Source: an uncultured Hymenobacter sp. (GTDB lineage: Bacteria > Bacteroidota > Bacteroidia > Cytophagales > Hymenobacteraceae). Taken from it: a DNA stretch of 64,000 nucleotides. The stretch covers positions 124,001 to 188,000 of the forward strand of contig CAJYPK010000006.1 in assembly GCA_913776615.1 (NCBI GenBank). Direction: 5' to 3'. Both the position numbers and the translations under genes were made by a program. Under the pieces are notes generated by a model, which saw nothing but the letters and a program-made list of their open reading frames with translations, ran no database searches and was not told the origin of the DNA. This document shows positions 1-8,966 of the stretch, piece after piece; within the stretch, counting starts at the first letter, position 1; each line of letters opens with the position of its first letter.

Positions 1-1
1 C

Positions 2-364
2 AAGCTCGTGTCGTGCGCCGACGCGGGCACCATCATCAACCAGAAAACCGCCGCCAACCAGATGAAGGGCGGCGCGGTGGGTGGCATCGGCATGGCCCTG
101 ATGGAGCACGCCGTGATCGACGACCGCTACGGCCGCTACGTCACCAAAGACTTTGCCGACTACCACGTGCCCGTGCACGCCGACGCCCCGGCCGTGGAAG
201 TACTCTTCGTGAACCAGCCCGACTACCACGTAAACGCGCTGGGCACCAAAGGCATCGGTGAAATCGCGACCATTGGCGTGGCCCCCGCCATTGCCAATGC
301 CGTGTTCAACGCCACCGGCAAGCGCGTGCGCGAGCTGCCCATTACGCCGGATAAACTGGTGTAG
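2..364 (+). CDS. Molybdenum hydroxylase large subunit (xanthine dehydrogenase/aldehyde oxidoreductase type), C-terminal end only
   Basis: The open frame enters from the left edge, so only about the last 120 residues are present. They match the end of the molybdopterin-binding subunit of the xanthine oxidase family. A glycine-rich cofactor loop (GGAVGGIGMAL) is followed by DYHVP and then GTKGIGEIATIG, in which the Glu of KGIGE corresponds to the family's catalytic base. The protein closes with AIANAVFNATG and LPITP, both typical of this terminus. The family hydroxylates purines or aldehydes with a Mo-pterin cofactor, usually with FAD and 2Fe-2S partners that would lie to the left. Substrate cannot be told from this fragment. 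No gene on the same strand follows closely. Confidence 0.88.
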   Translation, partial: KLVSCADAGTIINQKTAANQMKGGAVGGIGMALMEHAVIDDRYGRYVTKDFADYHVPVHADAPAVEVLFVNQPDYHVNALGTKGIGEIATIGVAPAIANAVFNATGKRVRELPITPDKLV

Positions 365-396
365 GGGCTAGCGGGCTCCGGGGCCGACACGGAGGC

Positions 397-1230
397 TTAC
401 CAGCCACTGCGCAATAGCACGGCGCTCAGGCAGGCGGCGGTTAGGAAGCGCAAGTCGGCGGGCAGGTCATCGCGCAGCCACACGCTGGGCCGGGCGGTCG
501 CGTAGTCGAGGTAGCCAATGCGCTGCCGCTGATGCAGTACGGCGATACCGCCGGGCTGGTCGACCACCGGCCACGGCACCCGGCGGCCCGTACGCAGCGT
601 CAGGGGCGGGTGCGGAATCCGCTGAAGCGTGAGCAGCACGTGGGTATCGTCGCCCACCCGGCCCACCCCGGCGGTAGAGTCGGCGTCCCGCAACACCGAC
701 GGGGGCGGCGGCAGCTCCAGGTACCAGGTGGCACTCGGCCCGACTTGCGCGCCCACCACGATGGCCGAGAACTGCTCGGTCGCCGGGGGCCCCACGCTCA
801 GCGTGGGGCCGAGCTGCCGGGCGCGCTCCAGGCGCTCAGTGGTTGTAAAAATATCGGCCGCGTGGCCCTGATCGTCGGCCAAGTGGTAGCTGCTGCGGCC
901 CTGGCTGGCACTGGTGCGCTCCAGGTAGGGCCGCCGCAGTATGTCGAGCACGGCCGCGCCGGTGGCGGGGGGCAGCGCCTGGTGCACCTCGGTGCGCGTG
1001 CTCAGCCAGCCCCGGTGCAGGTTGCTGACCCGGTACGGCCCAAAGTCGGGCGGCGTGTTGGCGCGGCGGGCCACGGCCGCCGGCAGCTCCCAGCGGGTAC
1101 CCGCCGCCGCGGCAAACGGATTGGGCGAGGCAGGAGGCAACAGCGCGGACAGCGACGACACCGCGCAGCTTGCCAGCAGCAGGGCTAAAAGCAGCCCGTA
1201 GGCCAACCGCAACTCAACTAAACCAGGCAT
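397..1230 (-). CDS. Hypothetical lipoprotein
   Basis: A 277-residue protein if translation starts at the ATG at 1230; the frame stays open upstream, but this start gives a clean export signal. Residues 1-22 are hydrophobic and end in LLAS-C, a lipobox, so a lipid-anchored envelope protein is likely. The mature part has no motif I recognise. It is rich in Pro, Arg and Leu, with a WYLELPPPPSV stretch in the middle and a hydrophobic C-terminal tail. It ends 33 bases past the molybdenum hydroxylase stop, convergent with it, and is divergent from the histidine kinase at 1420. Function unknown. Confidence 0.6.
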   Translation of the reverse strand: MPGLVELRLAYGLLLALLLASCAVSSLSALLPPASPNPFAAAAGTRWELPAAVARRANTPPDFGPYRVSNLHRGWLSTRTEVHQALPPATGAAVLDILRRPYLERTSASQGRSSYHLADDQGHAADIFTTTERLERARQLGPTLSVGPPATEQFSAIVVGAQVGPSATWYLELPPPPSVLRDADSTAGVGRVGDDTHVLLTLQRIPHPPLTLRTGRRVPWPVVDQPGGIAVLHQRQRIGYLDYATARPSVWLRDDLPADLRFLTAACLSAVLLRSGW

Positions 1231-1419
1231 AAAAGCAAGTAAAAAATAATGGACTGAACGCCGCGCCGCCAGCCAGCGCCGCGCTACCGAACGCCGCAAA
1301 GGTGCCCGTTTTTCCGCCGCTTTTCAATCGCCGAAAAAGGGGATTCGGCCCTCCCCAGAAACCAGTAGTTTAGCTTGGCCACCTGGTTTTTCCGCGTTTC
1401 CTGCCCAAGTTTGCCGGCC

Positions 1420-3420
1420 ATGCGCAGGACCCCATTCTTTGTTTATTGCGACCGCTGGCCGGGCCGCTGCGTTTGGGTGGGGTGGCTGCTGCTGGCCCTG
1501 GCGGGTAGCCGGCCGGCCGGCGCCTCGGTACCGGGCGTACCCGCCGACACCACCCAGGCCAAGGCCGCACTCCGGCAGTCGGCCGCGCTGGCGGCTTCCG
1601 ACACGGCCCGCGCCGGGCAGCTGGCCCGGCAGGCGCTGGCGCTGAGCATGGCGGCCGGCTACGGCTACGGGCAGGCGCACGGCTGGCTGCAACTCAGCGC
1701 GCTGGCGCTTATCCGGGGCGACCAGCGGCGCGCCCGGCACTACGGCGAGCGCGCCCGGGCGGTGGCGTGGCCCCTGTACCGGCACCGGCCCAGCGCCCGA
1801 CTGGCGCGCCTGCTGGCGGGCATTGCCAACAACCTGGGCAGCGCGGCCGATCACCAGGGCCAGTACCCGACCGCCGCCGCGCAGTACCTCGACGCCGTGG
1901 CGTACCTGCTTCCTTACCCCGAACAGGCTGCTACCTTGCAAACGGTGTATGTCAACCTGGGCAACTGCCTGCTGGGGCTAGGCCAGCCCGCCCGGGCGGC
2001 GGGGTACTGGCGGCGGGCAGTGGCGCTGCGCACCCACACCGGGCCGGTACCCGAACTGCTACCCGCGTATTTGCAGCTGGCCGCCCTGCACCTGCAAAAC
2101 GCGCACCTCGACAGCGCCGGCCGGGCGCTGGCCGCCGCCCGCCCGCTGGTGCACCCGGCCAGCCTCTACGCCGGCGAGTACTACGGGGCGCTGGGGCAGT
2201 ATTATCTGCGGCGACGCCAGGCTACCGCAGCCCACCAGGCATTCGCACGGGCGCTGGGCTACGCCACCCGCAAGGGCACCCCCGGCTACCAGGCCCAGCT
2301 GCTGCTGGGCCTGGGGCAGCTCGACCAACAGGCCGGCGACCTCGCGCAGGCCCGCGCCCGGCTACTGCAAAGCCTGGCCCTCACCGAGCTTCGCGGCGAC
2401 CCGCAGCAGCTTGCCACCGTGCTGCAAGCCCTGGCCGGGCTGGAGGAACAGGCCGGCCAGGGCCTGACGGCGCTGCACTATTACCGCCGCAGCCGCCAGC
2501 TGCTCGACACGTTGGCCGGGACGGCCGCCCGCCGCCAGCTCAACGAGCTCGAAACCCGCTTTCGCACCCGTGAGCAGGCTCAGCAACTGCGCGGGCTGCG
2601 CCAGGCCCAGGCTACGCAGCAACAAGCCCTGCGCCAACAGCGCCAGCTCAGCGCCCTCTACCTGGCGCTGCTGCTGGCCGTGCTCGGCGCGGGTGCCCTG
2701 GGCCTGGCGCTGTGGCGGCACCGCCGCCGCCTGGCGGCCCAGCGCCAGGCCCAGCACGCCGCCCAGGCCGTGCTGCACGGGCAGGAAACCGAGCGTCGCC
2801 GCCTCGCCCGCGACTTGCACGACGGCCTGGGCGGGATGCTCGCTACCGTACGCCTGTACCTGGCCTCGGCTGGCCAGCGCCCCGACCTGCCCGCCGAACC
2901 CGCCCACCTGCTGAAGCGGGCCGTGGCGCACCTCGACCGCAGCATCGGCGAACTGCGTCAGGTAGCCCGCAACCTCATGCCCGAGGCCCTGCTGACATTT
3001 GGCCTGAGCCAGGCCCTGCACGACCTGGCGGCCACCCGCCCCCTGGCCGAGGAACCGCAGGTACAGGTGCAACTCTACGGCCTTGACGAGCGCCTGCCCC
3101 CGGCCCTGGAGGTGGAAATCTACCGCCTGGTGCAAGAGCTGCTGGCTAATGCCCGCCGCCACGCCCGGGCCCGCCAGGTGCTGGTACAGCTGATGCGCCA
3201 CGGCCCCGAAGTGCAGCTGGTAGTGGAAGACGACGGCTGCGGCTTTGACCCCGCCGCGCCCCGGCTGGGCGTGGGCCTACGCAGCGTACAGGCCCGCGTG
3301 CAGTACCTGGGCGGCACGCTCGATGTGCAGTCGCGCCCCGGCCACGGCACCACGGTCAGCATTGAGCTACGCGCCACCGCTTCGCACCTGGCGCCGCCCG
3401 ATGGGGCGGCTCACCCTTAG
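1420..3420 (+). CDS. TPR-containing sensor histidine kinase, HisKA_3/NarX type
   Basis: 666 residues from the ATG at 1420; an upstream TTG is possible but the ATG leads straight into a signal-like segment (residues 18-35). Residues about 40-400 are helical tetratricopeptide-like repeats, presumably a periplasmic sensor. A Gln/Arg-rich coiled coil (about 380-430) leads to one membrane span (about 432-452). The cytoplasmic part has the HisKA_3 box ERRRLARDLHDGLGG with phospho-acceptor His467, then a HATPase domain with N box around Asn577 (LLANARRH), G1 box EDDGCGFD (Asp605) and G2 box GVGLRSVQARV. This is the common Bacteroidota TPR kinase design that pairs with NarL/LuxR regulators. The partner follows 42 bases downstream. 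The signal is unknown. Confidence 0.92.
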   Translation: MRRTPFFVYCDRWPGRCVWVGWLLLALAGSRPAGASVPGVPADTTQAKAALRQSAALAASDTARAGQLARQALALSMAAGYGYGQAHGWLQLSALALIRGDQRRARHYGERARAVAWPLYRHRPSARLARLLAGIANNLGSAADHQGQYPTAAAQYLDAVAYLLPYPEQAATLQTVYVNLGNCLLGLGQPARAAGYWRRAVALRTHTGPVPELLPAYLQLAALHLQNAHLDSAGRALAAARPLVHPASLYAGEYYGALGQYYLRRRQATAAHQAFARALGYATRKGTPGYQAQLLLGLGQLDQQAGDLAQARARLLQSLALTELRGDPQQLATVLQALAGLEEQAGQGLTALHYYRRSRQLLDTLAGTAARRQLNELETRFRTREQAQQLRGLRQAQATQQQALRQQRQLSALYLALLLAVLGAGALGLALWRHRRRLAAQRQAQHAAQAVLHGQETERRRLARDLHDGLGGMLATVRLYLASAGQRPDLPAEPAHLLKRAVAHLDRSIGELRQVARNLMPEALLTFGLSQALHDLAATRPLAEEPQVQVQLYGLDERLPPALEVEIYRLVQELLANARRHARARQVLVQLMRHGPEVQLVVEDDGCGFDPAAPRLGVGLRSVQARVQYLGGTLDVQSRPGHGTTVSIELRATASHLAPPDGAAHP

Positions 3421-3462
3421 CGGGGGCGTAAAAACTCCCGTTTACCATACTTATCATTGCTT

Positions 3463-4089
3463 ATGAATAAGATTAACGTGCTGCTGGTAGACGACCACCG
3501 GATGCTGCTGGCTGGCTTGCAGATGCTGCTGGCCTCGCTGCCCGCCCTTACGGTGGTCGGCACGGCTACCACGGCCGCCGAAGCCTACGCGGCCGTGGCC
3601 AGGCTGCAACCCGACGTCGTGCTGCTCGACCTGAACCTGCCCGACCAGAGCGGCGTGGTGGTGTGTCGGCAGTTGCTAGCCACTTATCCGGCGCTGAAAA
3701 TCATCATCCTCACGACCACCCACGAGAAAAGCTACGTCACCCGCCTCACCCAGGAAGGGGCCGCCGGCTACTTGCTCAAGAATGCCCCGCCCGATGAGCT
3801 GATCGAGGCCATTCTGCGCGTGCACGCCGGCCGCCGCTACTTCAGCGACGAGGTGCAGGAGCTGTTGCTACAACCCGATCGGGCCGCCGACCCGGCCCCG
3901 CTGCTCACGCGCCGCGAAAAAGAGGTACTGGCTCTACTGGCCGAGGGCCTGACCAGCCAGGCAGTGGCCAATAAGCTGTTTTTGAGCGTCCTCACCATCG
4001 AAACCCACCGCCGCAACCTGCTCACCAAGTTTGCGGTGAGCAATACGGCGGCCCTCATCCGGCAGGCGGCGCACTACCAGCTGCTGTAG
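3463..4089 (+). CDS. NarL/LuxR-family DNA-binding response regulator
   Basis: 208 residues from the ATG at 3463. The receiver domain (1-120) shows the acidic pair Asp10/Asp11, phospho-acceptor Asp56 in VVLLDLNLP, the conserved Thr of IIILTTT and Lys106 in GYLLKNAPP. The C-terminal LuxR helix-turn-helix (about 147-205) starts LLTRREKEVLALLAEGL and includes the recognition-helix region LFLSVLTIETHRRN. It lies 42 bases behind the HisKA_3 kinase in the same orientation, so the two form a two-component pair. Targets are not evident; the oppositely oriented secreted protein at 4105-4770 and the barrel protein at 4971 are neighbours but not obviously controlled by it. Confidence 0.95.
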   Translation: MNKINVLLVDDHRMLLAGLQMLLASLPALTVVGTATTAAEAYAAVARLQPDVVLLDLNLPDQSGVVVCRQLLATYPALKIIILTTTHEKSYVTRLTQEGAAGYLLKNAPPDELIEAILRVHAGRRYFSDEVQELLLQPDRAADPAPLLTRREKEVLALLAEGLTSQAVANKLFLSVLTIETHRRNLLTKFAVSNTAALIRQAAHYQLL

Positions 4090-4104
4090 GGGCCGCGCCC
4101 GCAG

Positions 4105-4770
4105 CTAGCGAGATTGGCGCTGATTGTACTGCCGCACCAGGCTAGGTAGCTCGGCCCAGCGATAGCCCGCCTGCCCAGCCCGAATGCGCCGGGCCAGCTC
4201 GGCATCGTCGGCCAGAAAGGTCGCCACCTGGCTGGCAAACGCGGCGGCGTCGAGCAGCACGACCGGCTGGCCGGGGCGGCGTAGGTAGTAGCTCACGGCC
4301 TCGGGTACCAGCTCGGTGGTCGTCGCCGAGGCGGGAGCGCTCAGCACGGGTACGGAGCCCAGAAAGCTGACCCGCAACGGGGGCGATTTTACCACCAGCA
4401 GCTCGACGGGACCGGCCACCAGGCGGGCAGCCAGGCGGGCGGGGGTGCGCTGGGCGCGGCTGGCGGGCAGCGCCTCCGAGTACTGACCGCGCACCAGCAG
4501 CCACTGCACCTTGCTCAGCGGCAGGCGCTTCGGCTTGGGCCCGGGCGCGCCCGGGCCGGGCAGCGCGGGATAGTACGGCAGCGTAAACTCGGCACCGGTG
4601 GCCCCGGCGGGCAGGTACGCCCGCAGGCGGGTCCCGTCACGCAGCTGCACCACGCCCCAGGCAAAGGCGGTACCATCGGCGGCTACCACCAGGCGCAGGG
4701 TATCGGCCGGGGCCTGGGGCGGCAGCGGGCGGGCCAGCGCGGCCACGTACAAAATCACGGGTAGAACCAT
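4105..4770 (-). CDS. Hypothetical secreted protein
   Basis: 221 residues when started at the ATG at 4770, which gives an N-terminal hydrophobic segment (VLPVILYVAALA) followed by a Pro-rich stretch and then ADTLRLVV, as expected after a signal peptide. The frame is open further upstream but those residues look untranslated. The remainder has a mixed beta pattern, a conserved-looking LSKVQWLLVRGQYSEAL segment and a charged C-terminus ending in QYNQRQSR. It resembles the many uncharacterised exported proteins of Hymenobacter. It converges on the response regulator with a 15-base gap. No function can be assigned. Confidence 0.6.
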   Translation of the reverse strand: MVLPVILYVAALARPLPPQAPADTLRLVVAADGTAFAWGVVQLRDGTRLRAYLPAGATGAEFTLPYYPALPGPGAPGPKPKRLPLSKVQWLLVRGQYSEALPASRAQRTPARLAARLVAGPVELLVVKSPPLRVSFLGSVPVLSAPASATTTELVPEAVSYYLRRPGQPVVLLDAAAFASQVATFLADDAELARRIRAGQAGYRWAELPSLVRQYNQRQSR

Positions 4771-4970
4771 AGCAGCCCGGCGGTAGCCGGGGCTGCAAAG
4801 ATGCGCGCGGGCCGCCGCGCCGGGCACCACGCGACGCGTAGCCGGGGCGAATCAACCTAAAATACTGGTTTTCCGGGAGGGCGAAACCCTGCTTTTAGAG
4901 GACGCGCCCCGGGGGCCGGGGCCGGAGCTTTGTCCCGTTCGAATTGCTCCACTTTCCCTGTCTTTGCGCC

Positions 4971-5996
4971 ATGCGTACTGCTACCTTCCTTCCCGCCACC
5001 CGGCCCGGCCCGGTCGCGCTGGGCCTGTTATTTTTACTCGGCGCTACCTCGCCGGCCGCCGCGCAACGTCGCCTGCGCTTCGGCCTGCAAAGCGGCCTGC
5101 ACCTGAGCACCTACGCGGGCGGGGCGGCCGGCCCCCGCGCCCAGTGGGTGCCGGGTTTCACGGCGGGCGCGGTCGCCAGCTGGCACTGGGCGGCGCGGCA
5201 CGGCCTGCAAGTGGAAACACGCTACGCCCAGAAAGGCGCCAGCCGGCCCGATTGCCTCTACCCGGGCGCGGGCCCGGCCACCCCGCCGCTAACCTATCGC
5301 TCACGGCTGGCTTACCTCGACCTGCCCGTGCTCTACACCTGGGGGCCGGGCAGCGCGGGGCGGGGCCTGTACCTGCTGGCGGGGCCGCAGCTGAGCCTGG
5401 CGCTGGGCCAGCGTGAGTGGCTGCGCCCGGCCGACGAGGCCCCCGGCAGCCCGGCCGAAATCCGCCTCCCGACCCACCCGCGCACGCTGGCCCCGCTGGC
5501 GGCCGGCCTGGCCGCGGGCCTGGGCTATCAGCTTCCAGGCGGCCTGGGCCTGGAGGTACGCGGCAGCGGCGACCTGACGCCCGTGTTTCGGGCGAGCCGG
5601 GGGACGGACTACCTGCCCGCCAGCGGCACCGGCTGTCGCAATCTGGTAGTGCAGCTGCAAGTGCGCTACCTCGTCACGGGTTGCCGGACCGCCGGGCCGC
5701 GGGCGGTGCGCCCGGCCGTGGCCCCCGTCGCGGGCACCTTACCGCCTCCCCCGGCCTGGCACCCGCGCTGGGCCACGCCCCCCACCTGGCCGGCCCCAGA
5801 CCAGCCGCCCCTACCCGACTCGCTAGTGCAGACGCCCGGCTTCCGCCGGCTGCAGCGCGTACTGCGCGTGTTGGAAGTATTGTCGTGGCTGCGCCCCGAC
5901 CGGTCGCCGGGGCCGTCGCTACCGCCCCCGCGCCCCGCGCTGCCCACGGGCCGCCCGCTGCCCCGGCAACTGCCCGAGCGGGTGGCAGCACCCTAA
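4971..5996 (+). CDS. Outer-membrane beta-barrel protein with Pro-rich tail
   Basis: 341 residues from the ATG at 4971. Residues 1-32 form a signal peptide ending SPAAAQ. The body shows the pattern of the PorT/outer-membrane beta-barrel (OMP_b-brl_2) family: RFGLQSGLHLSTY near the start, GFTAGAVASWHW, HGLQVETRYAQKG, SRLAYLDLPVLYTW and a late VVQLQVRYLV. Alternating hydrophobic residues and Gly/Tyr turns support a small eight-stranded barrel. The last 100 residues are unusually rich in Pro, Arg and Ala (PPPPAW, RSPGPSLPPPRP) and are not barrel-like, so they may be a periplasmic or surface tail. A CTTTGCG box sits just before the ATG and resembles the -7 element of Bacteroidota promoters, suggesting a very short leader. 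Role unknown. Confidence 0.72.
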   Translation: MRTATFLPATRPGPVALGLLFLLGATSPAAAQRRLRFGLQSGLHLSTYAGGAAGPRAQWVPGFTAGAVASWHWAARHGLQVETRYAQKGASRPDCLYPGAGPATPPLTYRSRLAYLDLPVLYTWGPGSAGRGLYLLAGPQLSLALGQREWLRPADEAPGSPAEIRLPTHPRTLAPLAAGLAAGLGYQLPGGLGLEVRGSGDLTPVFRASRGTDYLPASGTGCRNLVVQLQVRYLVTGCRTAGPRAVRPAVAPVAGTLPPPPAWHPRWATPPTWPAPDQPPLPDSLVQTPGFRRLQRVLRVLEVLSWLRPDRSPGPSLPPPRPALPTGRPLPRQLPERVAAP

Positions 5997-6113
5997 GCGC
6001 CGGGCCGGCGCTTCGCACATTTTTTCAGACTAACCTTATCAGTATCAATCGAAATGGCATAATTATTTCGGGATGGCCGGTGTCCCCGCCCTTGTTCTCA
6101 TTCCCTGCCCCCC

Positions 6114-6521
6114 ATGTGCCCGCCCCTCTCCTGCTGCCACGATTGGCCCACGCGCCCCGGCGCGTTGCGCCAGCGGCTTTACTACCTGGCGCGCCTGCTG
6201 CTCGCCAGCGGCACCGAAGTGCTCCCCGTCCAGCAGGCCGCGCTGGCAACCCGGCTCGACGGGCTCCGGGCTTACCTGCACGGCACCATGCAGTACCATT
6301 ACCACGTCTCGCCCGGCCGGGCGCAGGAGCTTACGAGCCAGGTAGTGCACGCATTGCTGCGCCAGGAATGCTGCCGCCAGTCGGTACGCGCCACCATCTC
6401 CCTGGCCGAGGCTCTGGGAATGAGCGAATTGGAGACAAACGCTACTGGGCGGCCGCCGGCCTGCCCGCTAGCGCCCGCCCAGGCTGAGTACCCCCTGGCG
6501 CGACGACTCGCGCACGAATAG
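6114..6521 (+). CDS. Hypothetical protein, 135 aa, overlapping the 3' end of lacI-type gene
   Basis: ATG at 6114, 135 residues. It is Cys/His-containing at the start (CPPLSCCHDW) and then largely helical (LRQRLYYLARLLLASG, AQELTSQVVHALLRQE). Its last 54 bases overlap, on the opposite strand, the end of the LacI-family gene. Composition is protein-like over residues 1-105, but the final third reads through the repressor's 3' end and looks less convincing. No family recognised; the gene may be real with an extended tail, or spurious. Confidence 0.35.
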   Translation: MCPPLSCCHDWPTRPGALRQRLYYLARLLLASGTEVLPVQQAALATRLDGLRAYLHGTMQYHYHVSPGRAQELTSQVVHALLRQECCRQSVRATISLAEALGMSELETNATGRPPACPLAPAQAEYPLARRLAHE

Positions 6522-7541
6522 CTCGGGCTGGAGCACCACCTGCCGCTGCACAAACGGTGCATCCGGCGCAGCCGACAGTTCCAGAAACAACCTAACGGCG
6601 GCCTCACCCATTTCCTCGCAGCGCTGATCGACGGACGTGAGCTGCGGCTCGGTGATGGCCGTAAAGCCCTCATTGCTAAAGCCCGCCAGCGCAATATCCT
6701 GCGGCACCCGGATGCCCTGGCCCTTCAGCACCTGGAGCGCGCCGAGAATGGCCGAGTCGCCGGCCGCAAACACGGCGTCGATGGGCTCGGGCAGGGCCAG
6801 CAGCTGGCGCATGGCCCGGGCCCCGTCGTCGGTGGTCATGTCGGAGGTGATGATCAAAGATTCATCGGGGGCGATGCCGTAGGCGGCCAGCGCGTCGAGG
6901 TAGCCCTGGCGGCGGTGCTGGTAGATGTTGAGGTGCGCCGGCCCGGCCAAATGGGCAATGCGGCGGCAGCCCTGCTCCAGCAGGTGGCGCGTGGCCTGCA
7001 ACGCCCCCTCGCGGTCGTTGAGCACAACCGAGTTGACTTGCTCGGTGGGCGGGATACGGTCGAAGAATACCAGGGGCACGCCCCGGCTGCGCACCTTGTC
7101 AAAGTGATAAAAATCCTGGGTGTTGCGGGCTAGCGACACGAGCACGCCGGCCACCTGGGCGTTGAGCAGGGTTTCCACGTTGCGGCGCTCCAGCTGCACG
7201 TCTTCGTGCGACTGGCACACGATGACGCTGAAGCCGGCCTTGCTGGCCGCCTGCTCGATCCCCTGGATTACCGACGGAAAAAATTTACCCTCGATGTAGG
7301 GCACCACCACGCCCAGCAGCCGGCTCTGGCCCTTGCGCAAAGCCGCCGCCAAGTGATTGGGCTGATAGTTGAGCTTTTTGGCCAGCTTGAGCACGCGCTG
7401 CTTGGTGGCGGCCCCGATGCTGTGGTGGTCGCTCAGGGCGCGCGAAATGGTCGTCATCGACACGCCCAGCTCGCGGGCCAGGTCGGCCATCGAGACGGCG
7501 GGCGGGGTAGCGCTCGGCGCTTGCTTTTTAGGGGAACTCAT
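6468..7541 (-). CDS. LacI-family transcriptional repressor, probable arabinose-regulon regulator
   Basis: 357 residues from ATG 7541. The N-terminal helix-turn-helix (about 18-42: MADLARELGVSMTTISRAL) and hinge region (YQPNHLAAALRKG) are classical LacI/PurR. Residues 65-345 form the periplasmic-binding-like effector domain (LLGVVVPYIEGKFF, FFDRIPP, NDREGALQATRHLL, VFAAGDSAILGAL, GFSNEGF). It is divergent from the GH43 arabinanase at 7855. A perfect 20-bp palindrome at 7686-7705 and a near-perfect one at 7822-7841 lie in the shared intergenic region, and close relatives of the same palindrome stand before other arabinan genes at 20.67 kb and 56.45 kb. The inferred role is repression of the arabinan regulon with arabinose or an arabino-oligosaccharide as inducer, and probable autoregulation. 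The effector is not shown by the sequence. Confidence 0.93.
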   Translation of the reverse strand: MSSPKKQAPSATPPAVSMADLARELGVSMTTISRALSDHHSIGAATKQRVLKLAKKLNYQPNHLAAALRKGQSRLLGVVVPYIEGKFFPSVIQGIEQAASKAGFSVIVCQSHEDVQLERRNVETLLNAQVAGVLVSLARNTQDFYHFDKVRSRGVPLVFFDRIPPTEQVNSVVLNDREGALQATRHLLEQGCRRIAHLAGPAHLNIYQHRRQGYLDALAAYGIAPDESLIITSDMTTDDGARAMRQLLALPEPIDAVFAAGDSAILGALQVLKGQGIRVPQDIALAGFSNEGFTAITEPQLTSVDQRCEEMGEAAVRLFLELSAAPDAPFVQRQVVLQPELFVRESSRQGVLSLGGR

Positions 7542-7685
7542 GCGGGTGCTGGCGGCCCGCCGCCGTAGCGGGGCAGGCGGGTATCGTACAAATTTAGGCG
7601 AGTTTCGGGAATGGTTTTAGCCTCCTTGTAAGCTCTACCCGGCTGGGGCCAGCGTGGTTTGTCAGCCGACAAGCTACTTTTATTA

Positions 7686-7705
7686 CTACACAAACGTTTG
7701 TGTAG
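7686..7705. promoter_or_regulatory. LacI-type operator, perfect palindrome
   Basis: CTACACAAACGTTTGTGTAG is a perfect 20-bp inverted repeat with the central CG typical of LacI/PurR-family operators. It lies in the divergent intergenic region, 145 bases before the repressor start and 149 bases before the GH43 start. Its ACACAA half-site is shared with the sites at 7822, 20668 and 56453. Confidence 0.85.
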
Positions 7706-7821
7706 CTGATTCGCGTAGCCTATTACTACTAAAAATTCCTTCGAAAAATAGCCCCCGTCGATATTTTATTTACACCAGCCAGCCGAAAAGTTCGCCAAAT
7801 ACTTCCGTACTTGCCGGCGGT

Positions 7822-7841
7822 TTACACAATCGATTATGTAA
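7822..7841. promoter_or_regulatory. LacI-type operator before GH43 arabinanase
   Basis: TTACACAATCGATTATGTAA differs by one base from the perfect palindrome at 56453. It ends 13 bases before the ATG at 7855, so it lies in the leader or start region. Together with the site at 7686 (centres 136 bp apart) it could allow looping across the promoter region. Confidence 0.85.
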
Positions 7842-7854
7842 GCCTGCCTTTTCC

Positions 7855-8841
7855 ATGCGTTACCTGCTGCTCGCGGCGCTGCTGGCCACCGGCCAGTCGC
7901 TCGCGGCCCAATCTCTCCCACCCGCCATTCCCATCCACGACCCGGTGCTCACGCGCCAGGGCGGGACGTACTACCTCTTCGGCACCGGCAACGGCATTAC
8001 GGTCTGGTCGTCGCCAGACCGCCGGAACTGGACGGCCGAAAAGCCCGTGTTCGCCGCGCCGCCGGCCTGGGCGCAGCGCGACGTACCGGGCTTCAAGGGC
8101 CACATCTGGGCCCCCGACATCTCGTACTTCGACGGGCAGTACAGCCTGTTCTACTCCGTTTCTACATTTGGCAAAAACCGCTCGGCCATCGGCCTAGCTA
8201 CCAATAAGACCCTGGACCCCAAGGCCAAGGATTTCAAATGGGTGGACCACGGCCCGGTGATTGAGTCGGTGCCGGGCCGCGACCTGTGGAACGCCATCGA
8301 CCCCAACCTCATCCGCGACGAGCGGGGCACGCCCTGGCTGGCCTTCGGCTCGTTCTGGAACGGTATCAAGCTGGTGCAGCTGCGGCCCGACCTCACCGGC
8401 CCCGCCGCGCCCGCGCAGTGGCGCACGCTGGCCCGCCGCCCCCGCAATCCCGCCCTGGCCGACTCGCTGGCCGGCGACGGGGCCATCGAGGGGCCGTTCG
8501 TCTTCCGGCACGACGGCTACTATTATCTGTTTGTGTCGTTTGACTACTGCTGCCGGGGGCCGCAGAGCACCTACAAGATGGTAGTGGGCCGCGCCCGCGC
8601 CCTCACCGGCCCCTACCTCGACCAGGCCGGCGTGCCGATGGAGCAGGGCGGCGGTACTCTCGTGTTGCAGGGCAACGCCGAGTGGTTTGGCGTGGGCCAC
8701 AACGCGGTAGCGACGTTCGACCAGGTCGATTACCTCATCTTCCACGGCTACGACGGGCACGACCAGGGCCGGCCCAAGCTGCGCATCGAGCCCCTGGCCT
8801 GGAGCCCCGAGGGCTGGCCCACGGTGGCGGTAAAGCCCTAG
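7855..8841 (+). CDS. Exported GH43 endo-alpha-1,5-L-arabinanase-like hydrolase
   Basis: 328 residues from ATG 7855; the open frame extends upstream but would read through the operator at 7822, so the ATG is preferred. Residues 1-19 are a signal peptide (LLLAALLATGQSLAAQ). The five-bladed GH43 fold has its three acidic residues in place: Asp29 (PIHDPV, base), Asp149 (NAIDPN, pKa modulator) and Glu212 (AIEGPF, acid). The CCRGPQSTYKMVVGRA segment and GHNAV are characteristic of the arabinanase branch (subfamily 5-like). It should cut alpha-1,5-arabinan in the periplasm or outside. It lacks the lectin and sorting domains of its relatives at 20714 and 49877. Transaldolase follows 125 bases later in the same direction. 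Confidence 0.9.
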   Translation: MRYLLLAALLATGQSLAAQSLPPAIPIHDPVLTRQGGTYYLFGTGNGITVWSSPDRRNWTAEKPVFAAPPAWAQRDVPGFKGHIWAPDISYFDGQYSLFYSVSTFGKNRSAIGLATNKTLDPKAKDFKWVDHGPVIESVPGRDLWNAIDPNLIRDERGTPWLAFGSFWNGIKLVQLRPDLTGPAAPAQWRTLARRPRNPALADSLAGDGAIEGPFVFRHDGYYYLFVSFDYCCRGPQSTYKMVVGRARALTGPYLDQAGVPMEQGGGTLVLQGNAEWFGVGHNAVATFDQVDYLIFHGYDGHDQGRPKLRIEPLAWSPEGWPTVAVKP

Positions 8842-8966
8842 CCGCGGCACTAAAATCATAACCCTGCCCCGGCCTAAGCGGTTGGGTTGTACGTACTACC
8901 TTGGGGCGGTCTCGCCGCGCGAGCGGCTGGCTTTCCCACCTATTTTTTCATCCTAGTTTGTTTGCC